Shown here in pieces: positions 13,701 to 28,700 of a stretch of 64,000 nucleotides of DNA. Origin of the DNA: Zygaena filipendulae (taxonomy: Eukaryota > Arthropoda > Insecta > Lepidoptera > Zygaenidae). The notes under the pieces are model-generated. The model did no database searches and was not told the DNA's origin. It saw nothing but the letters and a program-made list of their open reading frames with translations. Position 1 is the stretch's first letter, and the number at the start of each line of letters is the position of its first letter. The DNA lies in assembly GCA_907165275.2 (NCBI GenBank), contig OU015649.1:15964001-16028000 (forward strand). Reading direction: 5' to 3'. A program made the position numbers and the translations under genes.

Positions 13701-16700
13701 TCTGAACGTGGATTCTTGTTATTGTGCCCCTTGAGTCCCGTCTAATTTATCTTCTGTTTAGGTCTCTCCTTACGTTTATATTCTAGTTGACGACTATTTT
13801 AAGGGTCTCGTGGAAGTCAACAGACGTAATGACAAAAGAAATCTTTTTGTTGGAAAGCAAAAAATAATCAGTCCCTCAGTATATAACGACTACCTTTGTC
13901 AGTTAGAAGCCTTTTGTAGGGACGACGCGGTTAATGGGCGGACCCTTTTGTGTACATCTAGTAATTGTCCCTTCTTTATAAGTACATTTCACATTTTTGT
14001 TTTAAATACCTCCTTGGGCTAAGGAGACACGATGTTTGGGATAATCAGGCTCGTGGAAAACTCCCTTGTAATTACACCCCTATTTAGGTATGTTTATTAA
14101 AGGGTCTAATTTCAAGTATTGTTCTGTTGCTTGAATGAATCTTAAAGCATCACTGATCCGTGCTTTGAAGTGCGTTTTTCCTTATTTTGGTACTACAAGG
14201 TAGTACCTATTACAAAGTACACACTGATTTTTTTCATTACAACTAATGACAAAAAGTGCATCTTGAGAAAAAATCAAGATGTTCTGAGGTCAATTCCGGG
14301 TGAGGATTAAGTCTGAATCTGTTTATATTCAGGTTGAGGTAGCACTCGCTCTCGAGGTTACTGATGTGAGCTGTTGTTTTATACCTTACAAGAGAAAAAC
14401 GAGGTTGTGAAACAGCTAGTTTATTTAAACATCTCTACCCTTTTCTTTGGTTGCCACTGACAACTGGGGACCATGTCGAATAGTAGTCACAGTGGTACCT
14501 TTCTTATTGTATATTAGTAAAATACACGTTATGAATCTACACTATACTTACATACACAGTATAATATTAAAAAGAGGTAAAGTTTGTAAGTTTGTTTGTA
14601 GAAAGAAATCTCTAGAACTACTGAACCAATTTAAAAAAATTATTCACTTAACACGCAGTTTCACCCGCGTGAGTTTCGGAATTCCTGCAGGAACTATTTT
14701 TTCTAAAATAAAAGTAACTTAGGCTTACTTAGCCTTAAACTTAGGCTTAAGTTACTCCTTATATCATCAGCTATCTGCCAGTGAAAGTTCCGTTAGAATC
14801 AGTTCAGCCGTTTCAGAAATTAGTCGGCACAAACAGACAGACAGAAAAATAAAAAAATAGGTTTTTTTAAGAAAAGCTGTTAATTTGGAATTACAAACAG
14901 ACACTTCAGTGTTATTTATATGTATAGATTAGATATGGTGTGTGTGTGCGTGTGTCGCAGGACCGGCCGCTGGTGCACAACGCGTCGGCGCGCGTGTTCC
15001 ACAGCAACCAGAGCCTGGTGCTGCAGAAGGTGACGCGCCGCAGCAGCGGCCGCTACGCCTGCTCCGCGCTCAACGCCGAGGGCGAGACCGTCTCCAACGA
15101 GCTGCACTTCAGGGTCAAGTGTTGGTATCCACTCGTACCACGCCCCTCCACTTACCCCTAAGCCCACTTACACTCCGTATGTAACGTCGGTACCAGTCCA
15201 ATTCTATCCAATGTGTCCTGTCAGCGACACTGCGACAGACCGCCGCACAGGAACACACGGTTCCACTTTCCAATCTGCGCGTGTTTATACATATATCTAT
15301 ATTAAAACTAGCTGCATTCCTGCCCATTTTTTCTGATTGCAACCGAAAAATGATAGAAACAAAAGTTACATAATAGCCCTCTGTTTACAATTTACCCACA
15401 TTCATATTATTGCCTGTTATGTAGTTCCGCGAATCCGAGTCGATAACGTTAGTTATTCTAGTCTATCGATCGACACGAAGCAGTCGACATGATATCCCAT
15501 AAAGCGTCGGTTTTATTCCTCGATGTGAGTTTTAGAGTTATAGTCCAGCTCGTCATTGTTGGGAGGCCGCTGCTGTTGTTGCTCTACCGTAATTAATGTG
15601 ATTTTCAGCAATCTGGGGAAAGGCTTATAGGCGTGTTAAACAAACATCAACTTGCGACAAAAGGGAGTCGAGCAATAAAGATAAACACGCAGCAGAGGCT
15701 GGGGGAGCGTGCGGGGTGAGGGGTGGGCTCGGCTCGTTAGTCGCGGAGTGAGACATAAAACTAGCCGGGGCCCATAACCCGCAGCACTCGGGAACGGCCG
15801 CGCTTGCCATTCGGGCTGCGCGGGTCCGCTCCGCATCTGCACTCCCGCACACTGCCGTCGGCCGCGCTCGTGATATATGAATCGTTAATATCGGAACTGA
15901 AAGTTGCAAACTCGGGGGCGCCGGACGTGACCCGCCCCGCACCTCCGGCCGGCAGGCGGCAGGCGGCGCGGCGGTGCGGCGGTGCCAACTCTCCGCGCGC
16001 ACGGCTGGACGCCTCGCCGCGCTCGCCGCTCGCCGCTCGCTCATGCACCGCTGACTTCACCGCGTCGCCATATTCGTTTGATTATGTACACTCGGCAGCT
16101 AAAGTAACACTTTTGTCAGACATTGAATCTTATTACACCAGTGATACAGTTGACAAACTGAAAAAAGTGTTTACTTATTTCTGCTGCTGCCTGTACGATG
16201 CCGCCGAGCCAGTGACACGTCGCTTCGATCAATCACCACTCACCCTCCGCGGCTTATTGACTAACACTCTCATATTAATATCAACATTGGTATATAGCTA
16301 GCTAGCGAGGTTTATTTGTTTGTATACTTTATTGAACATAAACAAAGTTTTTAAAAAATTGCTAAAATTATAACAAGTAATTTATGCTCAAAGGCGGACT
16401 TATCCCGCGAGGGGAAGTACTCGGAGGTCACTGACCTTTAAGTAAAAGTTTATAAGCAAGGCAACTGTCTAAAAACTCCGTTCAATGAAAAGGCAGAGAT
16501 CAAAAAATTATTGTCTATTTTCTTCTAAGTATCTTCAATAAACAGAGTACTAGTACAGCCGCCACAATACTTAGGTACCTATATTTCTCCAGAGACTTCA
16601 GATTGCGCAGTATTGAGATCGCATAAATATTATGAACAGCAGTAGATGTACCTATTGTTTCGTTAGAACATTAGCAATGGCGTGTTGGAGAAGAAGGGTG

Positions 16701-19700
16701 AGTGGAGCCCGGCACAGGACGGATGGTCGTCGAGGCCGCTCATTAGCCGCGTCTCCTCACCCGGCCGAAATAACCGCCTCGAATCTGGAACAATAAGCGG
16801 CCACGTCGCGTCGCGGGTCCGCACTCTATTAATGTCCGCGCGACGCCACGCTGCGTCCCCGCAACTGCGCCGCCCGAATTAGAAACTTACCCCCCTCCCT
16901 CGACCCCGCACTCTCTCTCGCATTGTATTATCCCCGCTTAATTGTTTCTCATTCGGACACGGCCGTCCGCCTCGATGCCTTCAGAAGGAAACACTCGGCG
17001 GCTAAACTCCCCTTATCCGCGACTCGACTCTTTTTAATTACCTTGTATAACGAGAAACCGGACCGACGCTTTCACAGGGGGAACGCCTCTGAATTTATGC
17101 TGACAATTTGTAGCATTCGGCTGAAACTCTTCCAGAATTCACGCAGATTTTTTTTTTCACCTAATTTACAGTTTTAGAGAGAAACAATAAACAACTGTAT
17201 ACAATTAAATGCTCGATACTCCCAGCAGCTGGCATTAACCGAAACCGATACGGCACTGCCTAATTGTAATTCTAAACAGTAGTTAATTACAGAGACCGAG
17301 CGCGGATCGGATTGCCGTGATTAAGTTCCGCCCGATGCGGCCGAGCGGTGGGGGATAAATGGTTCTTAGAAATTGAATAAAGAAGGTATTGTTTAGCAAC
17401 AGCCGGAGACGGGCGCAGGTGAGACGCCCCCCCCCCCCCCTCTCATTCGTCTCACATAATGGCCGCCGATCTGTTATGCCAAAAAGACACGACTCTGCCA
17501 AAAAAGATGGAATTTTTAATGGCAAACATTACTGCGGCGAACGCGGTATATTTCGGTTTTACGAGACAGAAAAAATCGTAACGAATGTGCTGCTTGTAGC
17601 TGCGGCACCCGAGGTTGGTCGATCGAAACCATTAAGTGTAATGCGAGGCGATTATTCTCGCGAGACGATGTACAATTTTGTACATCCCTACCAACTTTCA
17701 TTGTTACGTAGACGCAAATTTTTGGCCCGACAATTGTTGCGTCTTCTTTGGAAGTCGTGCCTCACTTCGAGAGTGCAAAGTCCTTCAGCTAACAAATGGA
17801 GCCAAAGCAAAAGTTGATCAAAGTGCCACCGAACCACGGTCGCGGAAGCTCGCGCCGATTTATCGCCGCCACGGAGCGACTTCTGATTTATTAGCGAGCG
17901 CTCCTCGAAACACTCTCTGATTAAGTATTGGCCGACATCTTTAACAACGAATTTCATTTCCTCTTTATTCGGTCCTTTATCTCGGACGTGGTGGAAAAAC
18001 TCGAGCGTTAGAATTTCACTCGAGGGCGTTCAGATTGGCGTAGCTATACGGATTTTATCTAGGGGAGCCATCCAGCCAAACTAACCACAGGCATGTAATA
18101 AAAGATCGTGAGTAATGATGCTTAGAATTAAATAATAATGAATGAAAGAAGAAAGAAAGACAAGGAGTTTATTGGTCCCCATTTAAAATGTACAAAATAA
18201 GAGACAGAAAAAATTGAAACTTTAACAACTTCATTCACTCTTTTGTTTCTATAATATGGCATCTTTCATCCCTCTGTCACTTTTTATAGGGTGGGCAAAG
18301 AACTTCGACCACCCTGTCCCCACGCTAGATGCGCCCACGGGCGCTAAACAATGTTACCTAATCCTGGGACGATCCATGTTTTTCATTCAGTTCTATAACC
18401 TCCAAACTTACGCGAGAGAGAGTTTTAGGAGAAACACAAACATATATTCCCGTGAGCGAATTGAATTCTCTTCTCTGGGTGAAGCCGCGGTCGTTAGTCA
18501 CCGACCCGGGTCGTCTATGTCGTCTGTGGGGCGTTAGTGATGGCCGGCGACGCTCCGCGATGTAATTGCCGAGCCCTAGTTCCGCCGCGCGGCGCCGCTC
18601 GCGCCCGACGCCGCAGCCCCGGCCATTCGTCATGAGCTTTCAATTCGCATACGCGGTTTGCGACACATTAGTTTAACTTGAACTTGGACGTGTTGCGGTT
18701 TGTACGCACTTAGACACTATACGATGGAAACACAGCTCTGAGTCTTTTACATTGGGTGCTTTTCCCTTTAGATTTCACGTCAGCGGCTATATCTTTCGAC
18801 TAGAGACTAAAATAAGCGTTACGTATGACAATGAATATTAAATTGTACAATAACAATAATATGACGTCACGGATAGCAGGTGTTTATCACCAACACCTCG
18901 CGACGAGCCGGGCGTGCACTTAGTGCATGTTTAATTATGCACTAGAATAAAGGAGGGTCTCAACATAGTTACATATGTAAGTGGTGTATGCATTCTAATG
19001 TACTGCCATAGAGTATTAGTCGTGCATTCACCCCGAAAGACGGTGTGACGAAAAATCGCAACTGCTCCCCAACTCCCGAATGACCCGTGCAAATCGCCGA
19101 GTTAGGCTCAAAGTATTTGCAAATTCAACACGATTTGTGAGAATCACTTCCGGCATTGTTAGGATTGAAATGAATAGCTGGCGATTTGTTAGAAAACATG
19201 AATGATCACGTGCGCAGGGGACCCGGACCCGCCCGGGACGGGGCGGGGGCGGGGCGGAGCGGGGAAGAGCACGTTTGGTCCCCGATGAGATCCACGGACC
19301 TCCATCATCGGGCGGGCCCTTTTACTTTAGGCTCGCCGATGTGTGTCGCACGTCATCGCTCACAGCGGGTCGTCTTCCTCAATTCGGAATGGCAATGCGC
19401 GATATTGCTGTCCATCCCAAATCGATCAGATTTATCTTGGGTCAGTTCAGTCTAAACCGAAAAATACTTACGAACAATTTGATGTCTCTAAATAACCAAA
19501 CCCCTATTACTTCTACTACTGTCACCTTATTTTCTTATTGATAAATCAATAAATCAAATTATTCATTAATTAGAAGTTTAAGTTTTGTTGTATACATATT
19601 ATATATATAATTATGATTGGCAATTTGGCAATAAATTGTTTTATTATTATTTATTTAAAACTGTATTTTAACAGAATGCCTGTAAGTACAAATCTAACGC

Positions 19701-22700
19701 AGCGAGGGGACGCTTGAGGTTTACGTCTGTTTTACAGTGTGTGTTTTCTTTGATCTATTCTTACCTACTGAAGATATTAGCTGTGACTCCGTCTTATAGC
19801 CGTGGCAAGGTCGTCAGGATCGCCCTCCGTCTGGTGACCGCCGCGCGCCGCACGAAAGCAATAACGTCGCCTGTGTCCGACCACTTGATGGCTTGTAATT
19901 TAATTGTAGGCATTCTTTTCGTTCAATATGTTGCGAGTCCCTGTAATAAACGTGTGGAATTAATTACTTTCGTAGTAATATTGAATATCTGTTTACTTTT
20001 ACAACTTAATCCTTACCTACTATTATATAAATGCGAAAGTGAGTTTGTGTGTTGACACCTTAACGGTTGTTACGCTTTGACACCTTAACGGCGCAACCGA
20101 TCATCATAAAATTTTGCACACAAGTTGTCAAGGGTACAAAGAAGGACGTAAGGTTCTTTGTCTCCTACAATTCGAGCGGGAACCAAGCTTGTGTCGTGGA
20201 AACCAAGCAAACGTGGGATAGGTATTCTACACATTATACTTATTCATACATGTATACTATATACTATAGATATATAAACATAAACAGATTGGAAAGTTGA
20301 ACCCTGTATTCACTGTTCATTACACAAAGTCTATACCGCCAGCAGGAATTGAACCTGGAATCTCTTGACTAGAGGGTAGGCATGGTGACCAGCTGTGCCA
20401 ATATGGTCGTCTAAATAAGTAAAATTAACAGAGGAGAGAAAGATTAAATACGTGTGTTTGTAGACGCGCCATCGTGCCGCAGCGGGTCGGGCGTGGGCGT
20501 GGGCGGGGTGGGCGTGGTGGGCGCGGCGCGCGGCGAGTCCGTAGTGATCGTGTGTGAGGTGGACGCCGACCCGCCCGCAGCGCTCTTCAAGTGGAAGTTC
20601 AACAACTCCGGCGAGACCATCGACGTCGCCGCCGACAAGTACACCTCAAACGGCAGCGCCTCCAGCCTCAAGTAAGTGCGCACTGCGAGCCTTCACCGCG
20701 CATCCCGCACACAGCGCTTAGTAGGGGGGCCCGGTAGGAAATTTCGGGGGTCACTCAAGCGCGTCAGATTAGCATACATTTGCACCATGTTGAGTACCTC
20801 CACCACATATGAGTCGCAGGGTCATGCGTCTATTGAAGCCGATAAGGATACTAAAATAAATCGATAACTAAAAAACTCGAGCGCATGAAAATATGGGGAG
20901 TTTATTACATGCTGTAAAGTTTGAATTCCAATAATCTAACGATTTGCGCATGACATTTATGCGAGTCACAAACTTGCCAAAAAAACATCACTCCGACATT
21001 GTTGAAAAATAAACGTCAATAAAGTTTCGTACTAGTTTCATTCCTAATTGCATTTTAAGTTGAAGCACAGATAAATGTGTGCACACACGTTGTAATGGGG
21101 TCCCAACTCACTTGAATTCTTTGACTGTGTGCGCAGAATACTGTTGTTATCCAATTGATCCTATATTCACTTGTAAGCGAGTATATAATTTGTGCTATAT
21201 CCGCTCAGATACACGCCAGTTGCTGATCTAGACTACGGGACGCTGTCGTGTTCTGCGTCCAACGAGGTCGGCACGCAGCTGACGCCGTGCGTCTTCCAAA
21301 TGGTCGCGGCTGGTGAGAAATATATCTATTCTCCCGCTCATGAATGACACGTACATGGTACTTACTAATCTACTGGATGTGATGTGATGATAAATGATTA
21401 ATGGTCTACAGAATTATAGGGAAACGTGCTGTTCCTGGTGGTTTATTTATTACTTTCATAGCTGTATTCTACTCTCCGTGAGTTTATCACCTGCCTACCT
21501 GCCAAATTTCATGTTCATAAGTCACATTCGAGGTTTCGTGTTTAGTCAGAGAATTATTGACTTATCACTTTAGTATAATATGCGTAGGTAATACTCTTCT
21601 TTGCGCTTCCTTAATGATGAAGGTCGTGACCCCTCCTCTGATCATCTGATCATATCAGACGTTATTATCAGGATCTGTCTTGACAGCATGTAATGGCATC
21701 ACGGGACAGTTCTGATCAAATCAACGCATTTGATTTAGCAACGAGGTGTTTTCTCCTTGACATTACCATGAAAAGATAAGGAAATATCTTCGGGTTTGCC
21801 AGTTATAAAAGTATAGGGAAATAAACATCTACCTCTGTGGATGTATATCTGGTGCGCTGTTGACACGGTGTTGTGTTGTGGTGGCGGTGGCGGTGGCAGG
21901 CAAGCCGCACGCGCCGCGCAACTGCACGCTGTGGAACCAGACGGTGGACTCGGTGGAAGTGTCGTGCGTGCCAGGCTTCGACGGCGGTCTGCCGCAGCGG
22001 TTCCTGCTCGAGGTCTACACCGCCGATGACGCCGCGCCCAGGTGCGCGCGCATTAATACACAAGCTCGTACGCACTCACGCATGCACGCACGCGAACACG
22101 CAGACTCAACACACACACATACACAGACACACAAGGTCCGTGTTTCTCTTCCTAATTCTGTGACCGCCCACACTTCGTATCAATTTTATCAGACTAGGTT
22201 TAAAAATGCGGCTGAGAAACGAACTTGGCAATAACTCACCACAAAAATACTTATAATGATCGAAGCAGTTTACTTTTAAAAAAATACCTGTACGACAAAA
22301 CAGCATATACAAAGCCTAATTAGTAGGGAATTTTTTCGCCATCTAGAGCGTTTGTGATTATTTTGACTGTCATGCGCTATAAAAGAAGAATGTTTTTGGT
22401 GATAGTGAATGAAGAATCACGCTGCCGTCATTGCTCGAAGCGAAAATTTTCTGAATGAGTAGTTGGAATTTAACATGTTTGCTTGCTCAAAGGCAAAATA
22501 ATAATAATACAATACCGCGTTCCTTGTGAGCCAAATGAGTGAAACAAGTCAGTGCACTATAGAAATTATAAGTATGCATTATTACAATGACATTCTATGT
22601 ATTAAAGGAAATATCATTGCATTACTATCTTTGTTTAGTTTATGCTATAAATTAAACAAGAAAAAAGTCAAGTGAAGCTGTCGAGATTTGACAATAATAA

Positions 22701-25700
22701 TGTACAGGGAGAACGGGGCAATATTGTACCTAGAAGTTCCCTTCGCCTAGCGCGGGTGTTTTCATTATGCACGAGACACGTGCGGTGCGGCTCGTGTGGA
22801 ATGATAGCTGGAAGGTGACGGGTTGGTTTGTGATTCGGAGGGCGCGGTGAGGGACGTGTGGCGCGGTGTGACGTGTGGCGTGGTGTGACGTGTGGCGTGG
22901 TGTGACGTGTGGCGTGCAGTTAGACGGGTGTTAGCGCTTGACGTCACTCGCATGCCAGAATCCACACGCTGTTAACTGTCTTATTTCAAATTCCGTAAAA
23001 GAAATGAAATCTGCGGCAGTAACAAAATAAATAAAAAATATTTAAAAAAAGAACTGACATTGACGTGAAATGCACTGAAAGGTATAAATATTTTCTTCGA
23101 AGTCAGTTCTTTTTTCTTGTTTTTGACTGACATAGGCATGAATAGTGCGACTTCCTATCCATGGCGTCTGTTGCTATATTGAGAAAAAGATGAGGAAGAA
23201 GTTCTTTTTTATTCTTGTTGTCGAAAACTATCTTGGAAATACCTAAAATTCACAATCACAGAAAAAACTATAAGAGATCAAAATGAAAATATAATATTAA
23301 GTGGGGGAGGGAGGCATTGCAAAAGTCTATGAAGTCTATGGTGTAGCCCTCATCAATACACAAAAAGCAATATTTATACGTGTGTTTTCGTTGGTGAAAC
23401 GGATACAAATATACTATCTAGATTACAAATTACCGGATCTAGGCCTATAATTTTGTGTGTTTGGTAATGAATTAATGAAAATGAATCAAGAAGTATGGAA
23501 GCCATTTATGGTATTTGTGTCATATCTAATGAAACTTCTAAAGCTTGTTGATAAACCTAAAACTTAAAACTTTTTAACCGAATTAAAAAATATGAACATA
23601 TACTATAGACGGTGCAGTTACGATAGTCGATACATTGAGTAGAATATGTAAAGCATGATTTGTCTGTACGGTGTATGCGCAGGATGAATCTGTCGTCCCC
23701 GGAGCCGTGGTGGTCGGTGCGCGGGCTGGAGGGCGGCGTGCGCTTCCGGCTGGCGGCGCGCGCGCACAACGGGAAGGGCCTGTCGCCGCCCGCGCGCCTC
23801 GACGACCTGCTGTTCCCCGACCCGGAGATGCGCACCGGTGCAGTGACAATACACACACATACACACACTACCTTCACAATCACACCCCGCCGTTGATCTA
23901 GCAAACCTGCCCGCTACGCCGGCATCGCGGCCGATCCTCGCGTCAGGATCGATCAGGGTAAAAAGACGCGTCCCTCCATCGGGTATGCGCACACGTACGA
24001 CCGTCTATTCATCACAAGTGCGCAATACTGTCGCCGCACTCACACTATTAAATAGATATCAGCTGATACATGATCCCGCACATCTAAAACTGCTATTGAA
24101 GTAGTGGGGCGCGTCATTTTAGTTTAGAGCTCTACTTGAATGTTTTTTTTCAATCGATTTTAAGATTATAGATTGAGAGAAAAATAAATAAAAATGTACA
24201 TGCCTAAATTAATTAAATAGAGCGTTTTAAAGTTCCTACTTACGACCTTACCGCCAAAATGCAGAATGACGTCACTAGATCAAAATTACGCCACTACTCT
24301 GCTTATTAATCTGTGATAGAGATGTCACTGTTGACTAGGTCATATGATACTGACAGATAAGTAACACCAATATCCAAAAATGAAATTAAGGTTGAACTTT
24401 GTCGAGTTATTTACAAAAGTGTCAGTAAAGAATCAAAATGCATCTTACCAACCCATTTTAAAGTAAACAACTTCAAAAAAGTAAAATATGTACGTATATT
24501 GCCTGTATGCACTTAGGTTCTTTGGCTTTTCCTGAAAGGCGTAAATTTTTCCTAAAAAATAAATAAAGGTGACGTAATTTGTTTAGTCGGGCTGTGATTT
24601 GCGTTTTGTTGCAACGTTCCATTTCACAGAATCAAAAGTGGAATATTTTGGAAAATATTGATATTTTTTAATAAATCTTTCACGAGTATACTTTTTCCGG
24701 GCCCTGTTTTTTAATATTGACCCAATTTCTTATCATAAATTTTATGCAAGTCCATAATATTATCTGATTAATATATTTTGTGTTTAATCTGAGTCTCACA
24801 ATCGAGTGTGTATCCACTGTGTATCATTTTTATAACAAAAAATATAGAAGTACTGTAGTTTATAGTTACATAATGGCCCTGCAGATGTCGCTTTGTTATT
24901 ATGTCCAAGCACCAGGTGTTATTGTTACTATTACGATAGTATCTTCACACCTTACATAAACATATACGTACTACTGAAGTGAAACTTGTTTAGGCGCGTC
25001 GATATAAAACTAAGGTTCGAATTCAAATAAGGAATCAAGCTGCTGTTCGAAAAAACGGTGAATAGGTTTTCAGCAGACACAAACAAAAGAACTATGTCAT
25101 TAAAATTCTACTTATTTTTGTCTCGTGTACTGAGTTGCATGTGCTCTTTTTTAATGTCTCAGCTACATTGCATTAGACTAGTTAAACATGAATGGGGATT
25201 TTTCTATTTGGAGTGGTCCAAAGAAGAAAGGCCGATTAGCGTAGGTACTTAGTAAGTGGTATTCGTTAAATAAATCACTCGAAGTAACTCGATTTAGTCG
25301 GACGGCGGGAAGCGGCCGGCGCCGGCGGACTGCACGGGCTATATTAGCCGGTCGACTAAAAGAAATAAGGCTCTAGTGCTTCGTATAAGGGTAGTGCTAC
25401 ACACAACTTTAAAACGACGTTAAAATTGTTTTATGACCGGAACAAATAAGATCCATGATATATCACCCCTCCGAAGACGTTATCCGGTAAAAGGTGGTCG
25501 ATTAGCGACTAGTTTTAACGCGTTGAGTACACAACGAAAGACATTCGAAATACGTACCTCTTTTTTACCAACTTGAAAAAAGTAGGAGGTTCTTAATTCG
25601 ACGCGATTGTTTTTTTTAATTACTTGTGACCTATCATTGTAGATAGATTTCTATCTGACATTACACTGTAGTGTTGATATACATATATATACGTAGGTAA

Positions 25701-28700
25701 ATAGCTAGATCTTAAAAGTTTCCAAGATATTTAGCACATAGGTTTTGTTATACGAGAATATTATTTACCTACACTCGGGAGTTGGGACGAGTTTAATCTG
25801 TTTGGTTAGGATAAAGGGCTTACCGCGGGCCGCAGTTACCAGTGACTGAGCACTCTATCGCCCGGCGCGCCGCCTCTTGCGGAACTACTGCAAAAAGCAA
25901 CGCCTAATTTGGTCGAGCTATAATATTAGTTCTACGTGATGTCTACGGCGTAGCGCACGTAGCGGCCGCTACAGCGATGCGTCGAGCCCCTGTCGCCCTG
26001 TTCCATTGCGGGCGGCGCGATCGATACGCGAAGTAGGCATTTCGCCTGCAACCACGAGATAATCCCATTTTAATTAAATGCGGCTCGGATTTACCGGCGA
26101 GATTAATCAAGAGCCTCTCGTCTCAATGGTTCGACGTCGGAGGTGCTACACGCTCCCCCTCCCCCGCCCCGCCCCGCAGCGCGCCACGTGACTCCCCTCC
26201 CACGTCCTTGACTCAAATTACATTACAATTACGAGTCAACTCGGCATATTCGCCGCGAGAATGTCTATTGTACGCGGTGGTAGGCTCTGCACAAAAGAAT
26301 TTCTTTGGGTTCTTTGTGACTGGCCTGGGCCCCTATTCACTATTACTATAGCGCGATCACCGAAATTGTTTTCCCCCATAATCAAAGAAGTTTCACTTCA
26401 AAAAAATACATTTATAACGTTTCTTATGGCGTACAGAATAATAATTTCTAATATTTTGTCATCTAGAACGTTTGGGATTGCGTTATGGGCAAGGAATGTT
26501 TTTGGTCGTAGTGAATAAGGGCCCTGATGGTATACTCTTTAGTATCCTAATTCTTAACTGTCTTGTAAATGCGTTACTGGACCCAGGCGTCACTTAGTGA
26601 GAGAGTAGATCGCTGTTATTTGATTCCGGACGTTATTTGGTTCTCCTTTAATAATGGGATCGCTGTGGCTATCCTGCGATATAGTACTTAATACTTATAA
26701 CGTATTTTAGCCATCAGGTTGCGGTGAGACCCGAATGGTCGCTTTGAATTAGTTTCGATTACCGATGACGTATAAAAACGGCAGCGACGCCGGCACCGAG
26801 CGAGATCGAGCGAAAAACTAATGCGTGAGTCCAGACCCTTTAATTTCTCGCCTCGAAGCCTCCCTCACGACCTTCTAGCTCGGAGGTTTTTTTTCAATAT
26901 CGCATGTTTCATTACGTTTAGCGAACGCTTGACCCGAATCCATACCCCTCGGCTAAAACGGCATCACCTAGACGTGTGCACATTTCTTACAGCGGTAAAT
27001 TAGATTTTTTGCAACTCGAGACGTGTCTTTACCCTCCAACCTAATTTAGAATCCTCGTTTTTTGCTCCTATGTATTTATTGGCGACTCGGATTGGCGCAT
27101 GTAGTCACCACACGACTCCGCCAATTGAGAACTCACGAGTTCTGACTGTGATAATGTGTGTGTAATATATAAAAATGTATATATGATTTAGATATAAGAT
27201 TTGATCATCGAGTCATCGTCATCTTTGATCGAACTAAATGTAGAATACCAAACCAGCAATTTTTGCTTGAATATGATCAAGCAGATAAAATTATGAACTA
27301 TTACATTTTATAAATTATTATATTTTTACGACTAATTCAAATAATTTATTTTGCCAGAAAAATGTCATAATATTATGAACATTAAAATAAAAATAAAATC
27401 AACATTATATATAATAATAAATTCAACACAGTATAATAATTTTATTTTATCTAAATTTATTTACCATTGCGGAAAGCAAACAAAATGAAATTAACAAATT
27501 GCCTGTTTTAGTACATTTCTGCGGTTGATAATAATAATATACATCATACAGTGTAGGTAGCGCATCCATCTCGGTGACCCGTAATTACCACAGAGTGACG
27601 TAATCAGCGTCACCAGCTGCGGCGGCATTTATTTATTTATTTATTTATTTTTAGAAAGACCAACAGCTTTCCAGATAAAAACACAGATAAAAATTCTGGC
27701 AGAGTGCGGCGCGGTATGGTGTGGCGCAACCCTAGTGCGGGGCAGGGATGACGCTGTACTCTCATGGTCTCGGGCAACAGGGGGCTTTATGGACAAGCGG
27801 TGGTAGAGTTTATCGGAAATTTGAAAGCAATGCTGTAACTACACAGGATGGTCAAGATGATGAAGGGAAAATTATGACACTTCCCCGCCACCCTGTGTGT
27901 TTCTTAAGGATCCCTCTCACGCGGCAAGCGTGTTTATAAACAATATCTCTTCACCGCTTCCTATATTACCGTACCTCTTTAGCTGATTACCGACACTCGG
28001 CTGACGGGGAACCGCGGGCGGAATCGAATGTAAACAATTGAATATGTACCTACCTATAGGAACAAATATACAGGTATACAAGTACAAGTGTACAAGGTAC
28101 AGGTGGATGAAAGCGAACGGGCCACCCCCGAGCCGTGGAGGGGCACCGTGTTTGTGCCGGGAGGCAATTTCAATTATTTTAAATCACGGTTGCTTCGCGG
28201 AAGCGGCATTCTCTCTTTCAATTTTTACCCCAGGTAGTTTTATGTCAAATGTCAACGTCGTTGTGGGTTCGATCTTTTTACTCGTTTAAGAATGGTTTTC
28301 ATGAAAAACATTACCATTTTAACGACAAGGCCACGACTCACGACTATAAATTAAGATCGTAAGACACGGGGTCGATAACCTCGGTATAGGCACTATGGGA
28401 GTCACGATTGGAGTCACGTAACGTTCGTGTAATCTTCCCGTTGAAGGAGTAGCAAGTGGGGGTGGAGGCGGGGGTGGGTGACTTGATGCGGGAACTGGGC
28501 CTTCACGGCCCTGGCGAGGAGTATACCTGTATATTGCAAACAGTTAACGCTACGCTGCGATAAAAAAGCGGAGACATTCCAATTCTCAGCGCAAGGCGTT
28601 TCCACGACGGCTCAGGGGATATATTGCGCCGTTTGTCCCATAAATCATGGTTTATTCGGGCTCAATCAATGTAGTAAATACGGCTTTGGAAAAATCTACG

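Larger units (their letters stand above)
2893..14960. other. Intron B-C of the Sidestep-like gene (12 kb)
   Basis: No exon with a compatible phase was found. It holds an 18-bp inverted repeat (2987-3023), GC-rich islands (about 3290-3340, 3920-4110, 9490-9980, 10570-11060, 12640-12950), the deleted mariner (5808-6401), several SINE-like copies and scattered microsatellites. GC-rich islands with embedded AT-rich cores could be intronic enhancers, but that is inference. Confidence 0.5.
15121..20463. other. Intron C-D of the Sidestep-like gene (5.3 kb)
   Basis: No exon supported. GC-rich islands at about 15.63-16.05, 16.68-17.0, 17.28-17.45, 18.48-18.63 and 19.2-19.4 kb carry long overlapping open frames on both strands, which reflects composition rather than coding. 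A SINE-like copy lies at about 20012-20225 and a tRNA-like sequence at 20332-20410. Confidence 0.5.
22042..23682. other. Intron F-G
   Basis: Holds an ACAC/GCAC-rich microsatellite (22070-22135), a MITE-like copy (about 22230-22412) and a 17-bp tandem repeat (22853-22918). No exon seen. Confidence 0.55.

Noticed and set aside
15625..16301. Long overlapping open frames on both strands (up to 165 codons)
   Set aside because: They sit in a GC-rich intronic island, overlap each other in several frames, have Arg/Ala/Pro-rich translations and no recognisable domain or splice context.
17389..17957. 142-codon plus-strand frame and overlapping minus-strand frames
   Set aside because: Starts beside a poly-C run, no family resemblance and no splice signals in phase with the Sidestep-like gene.
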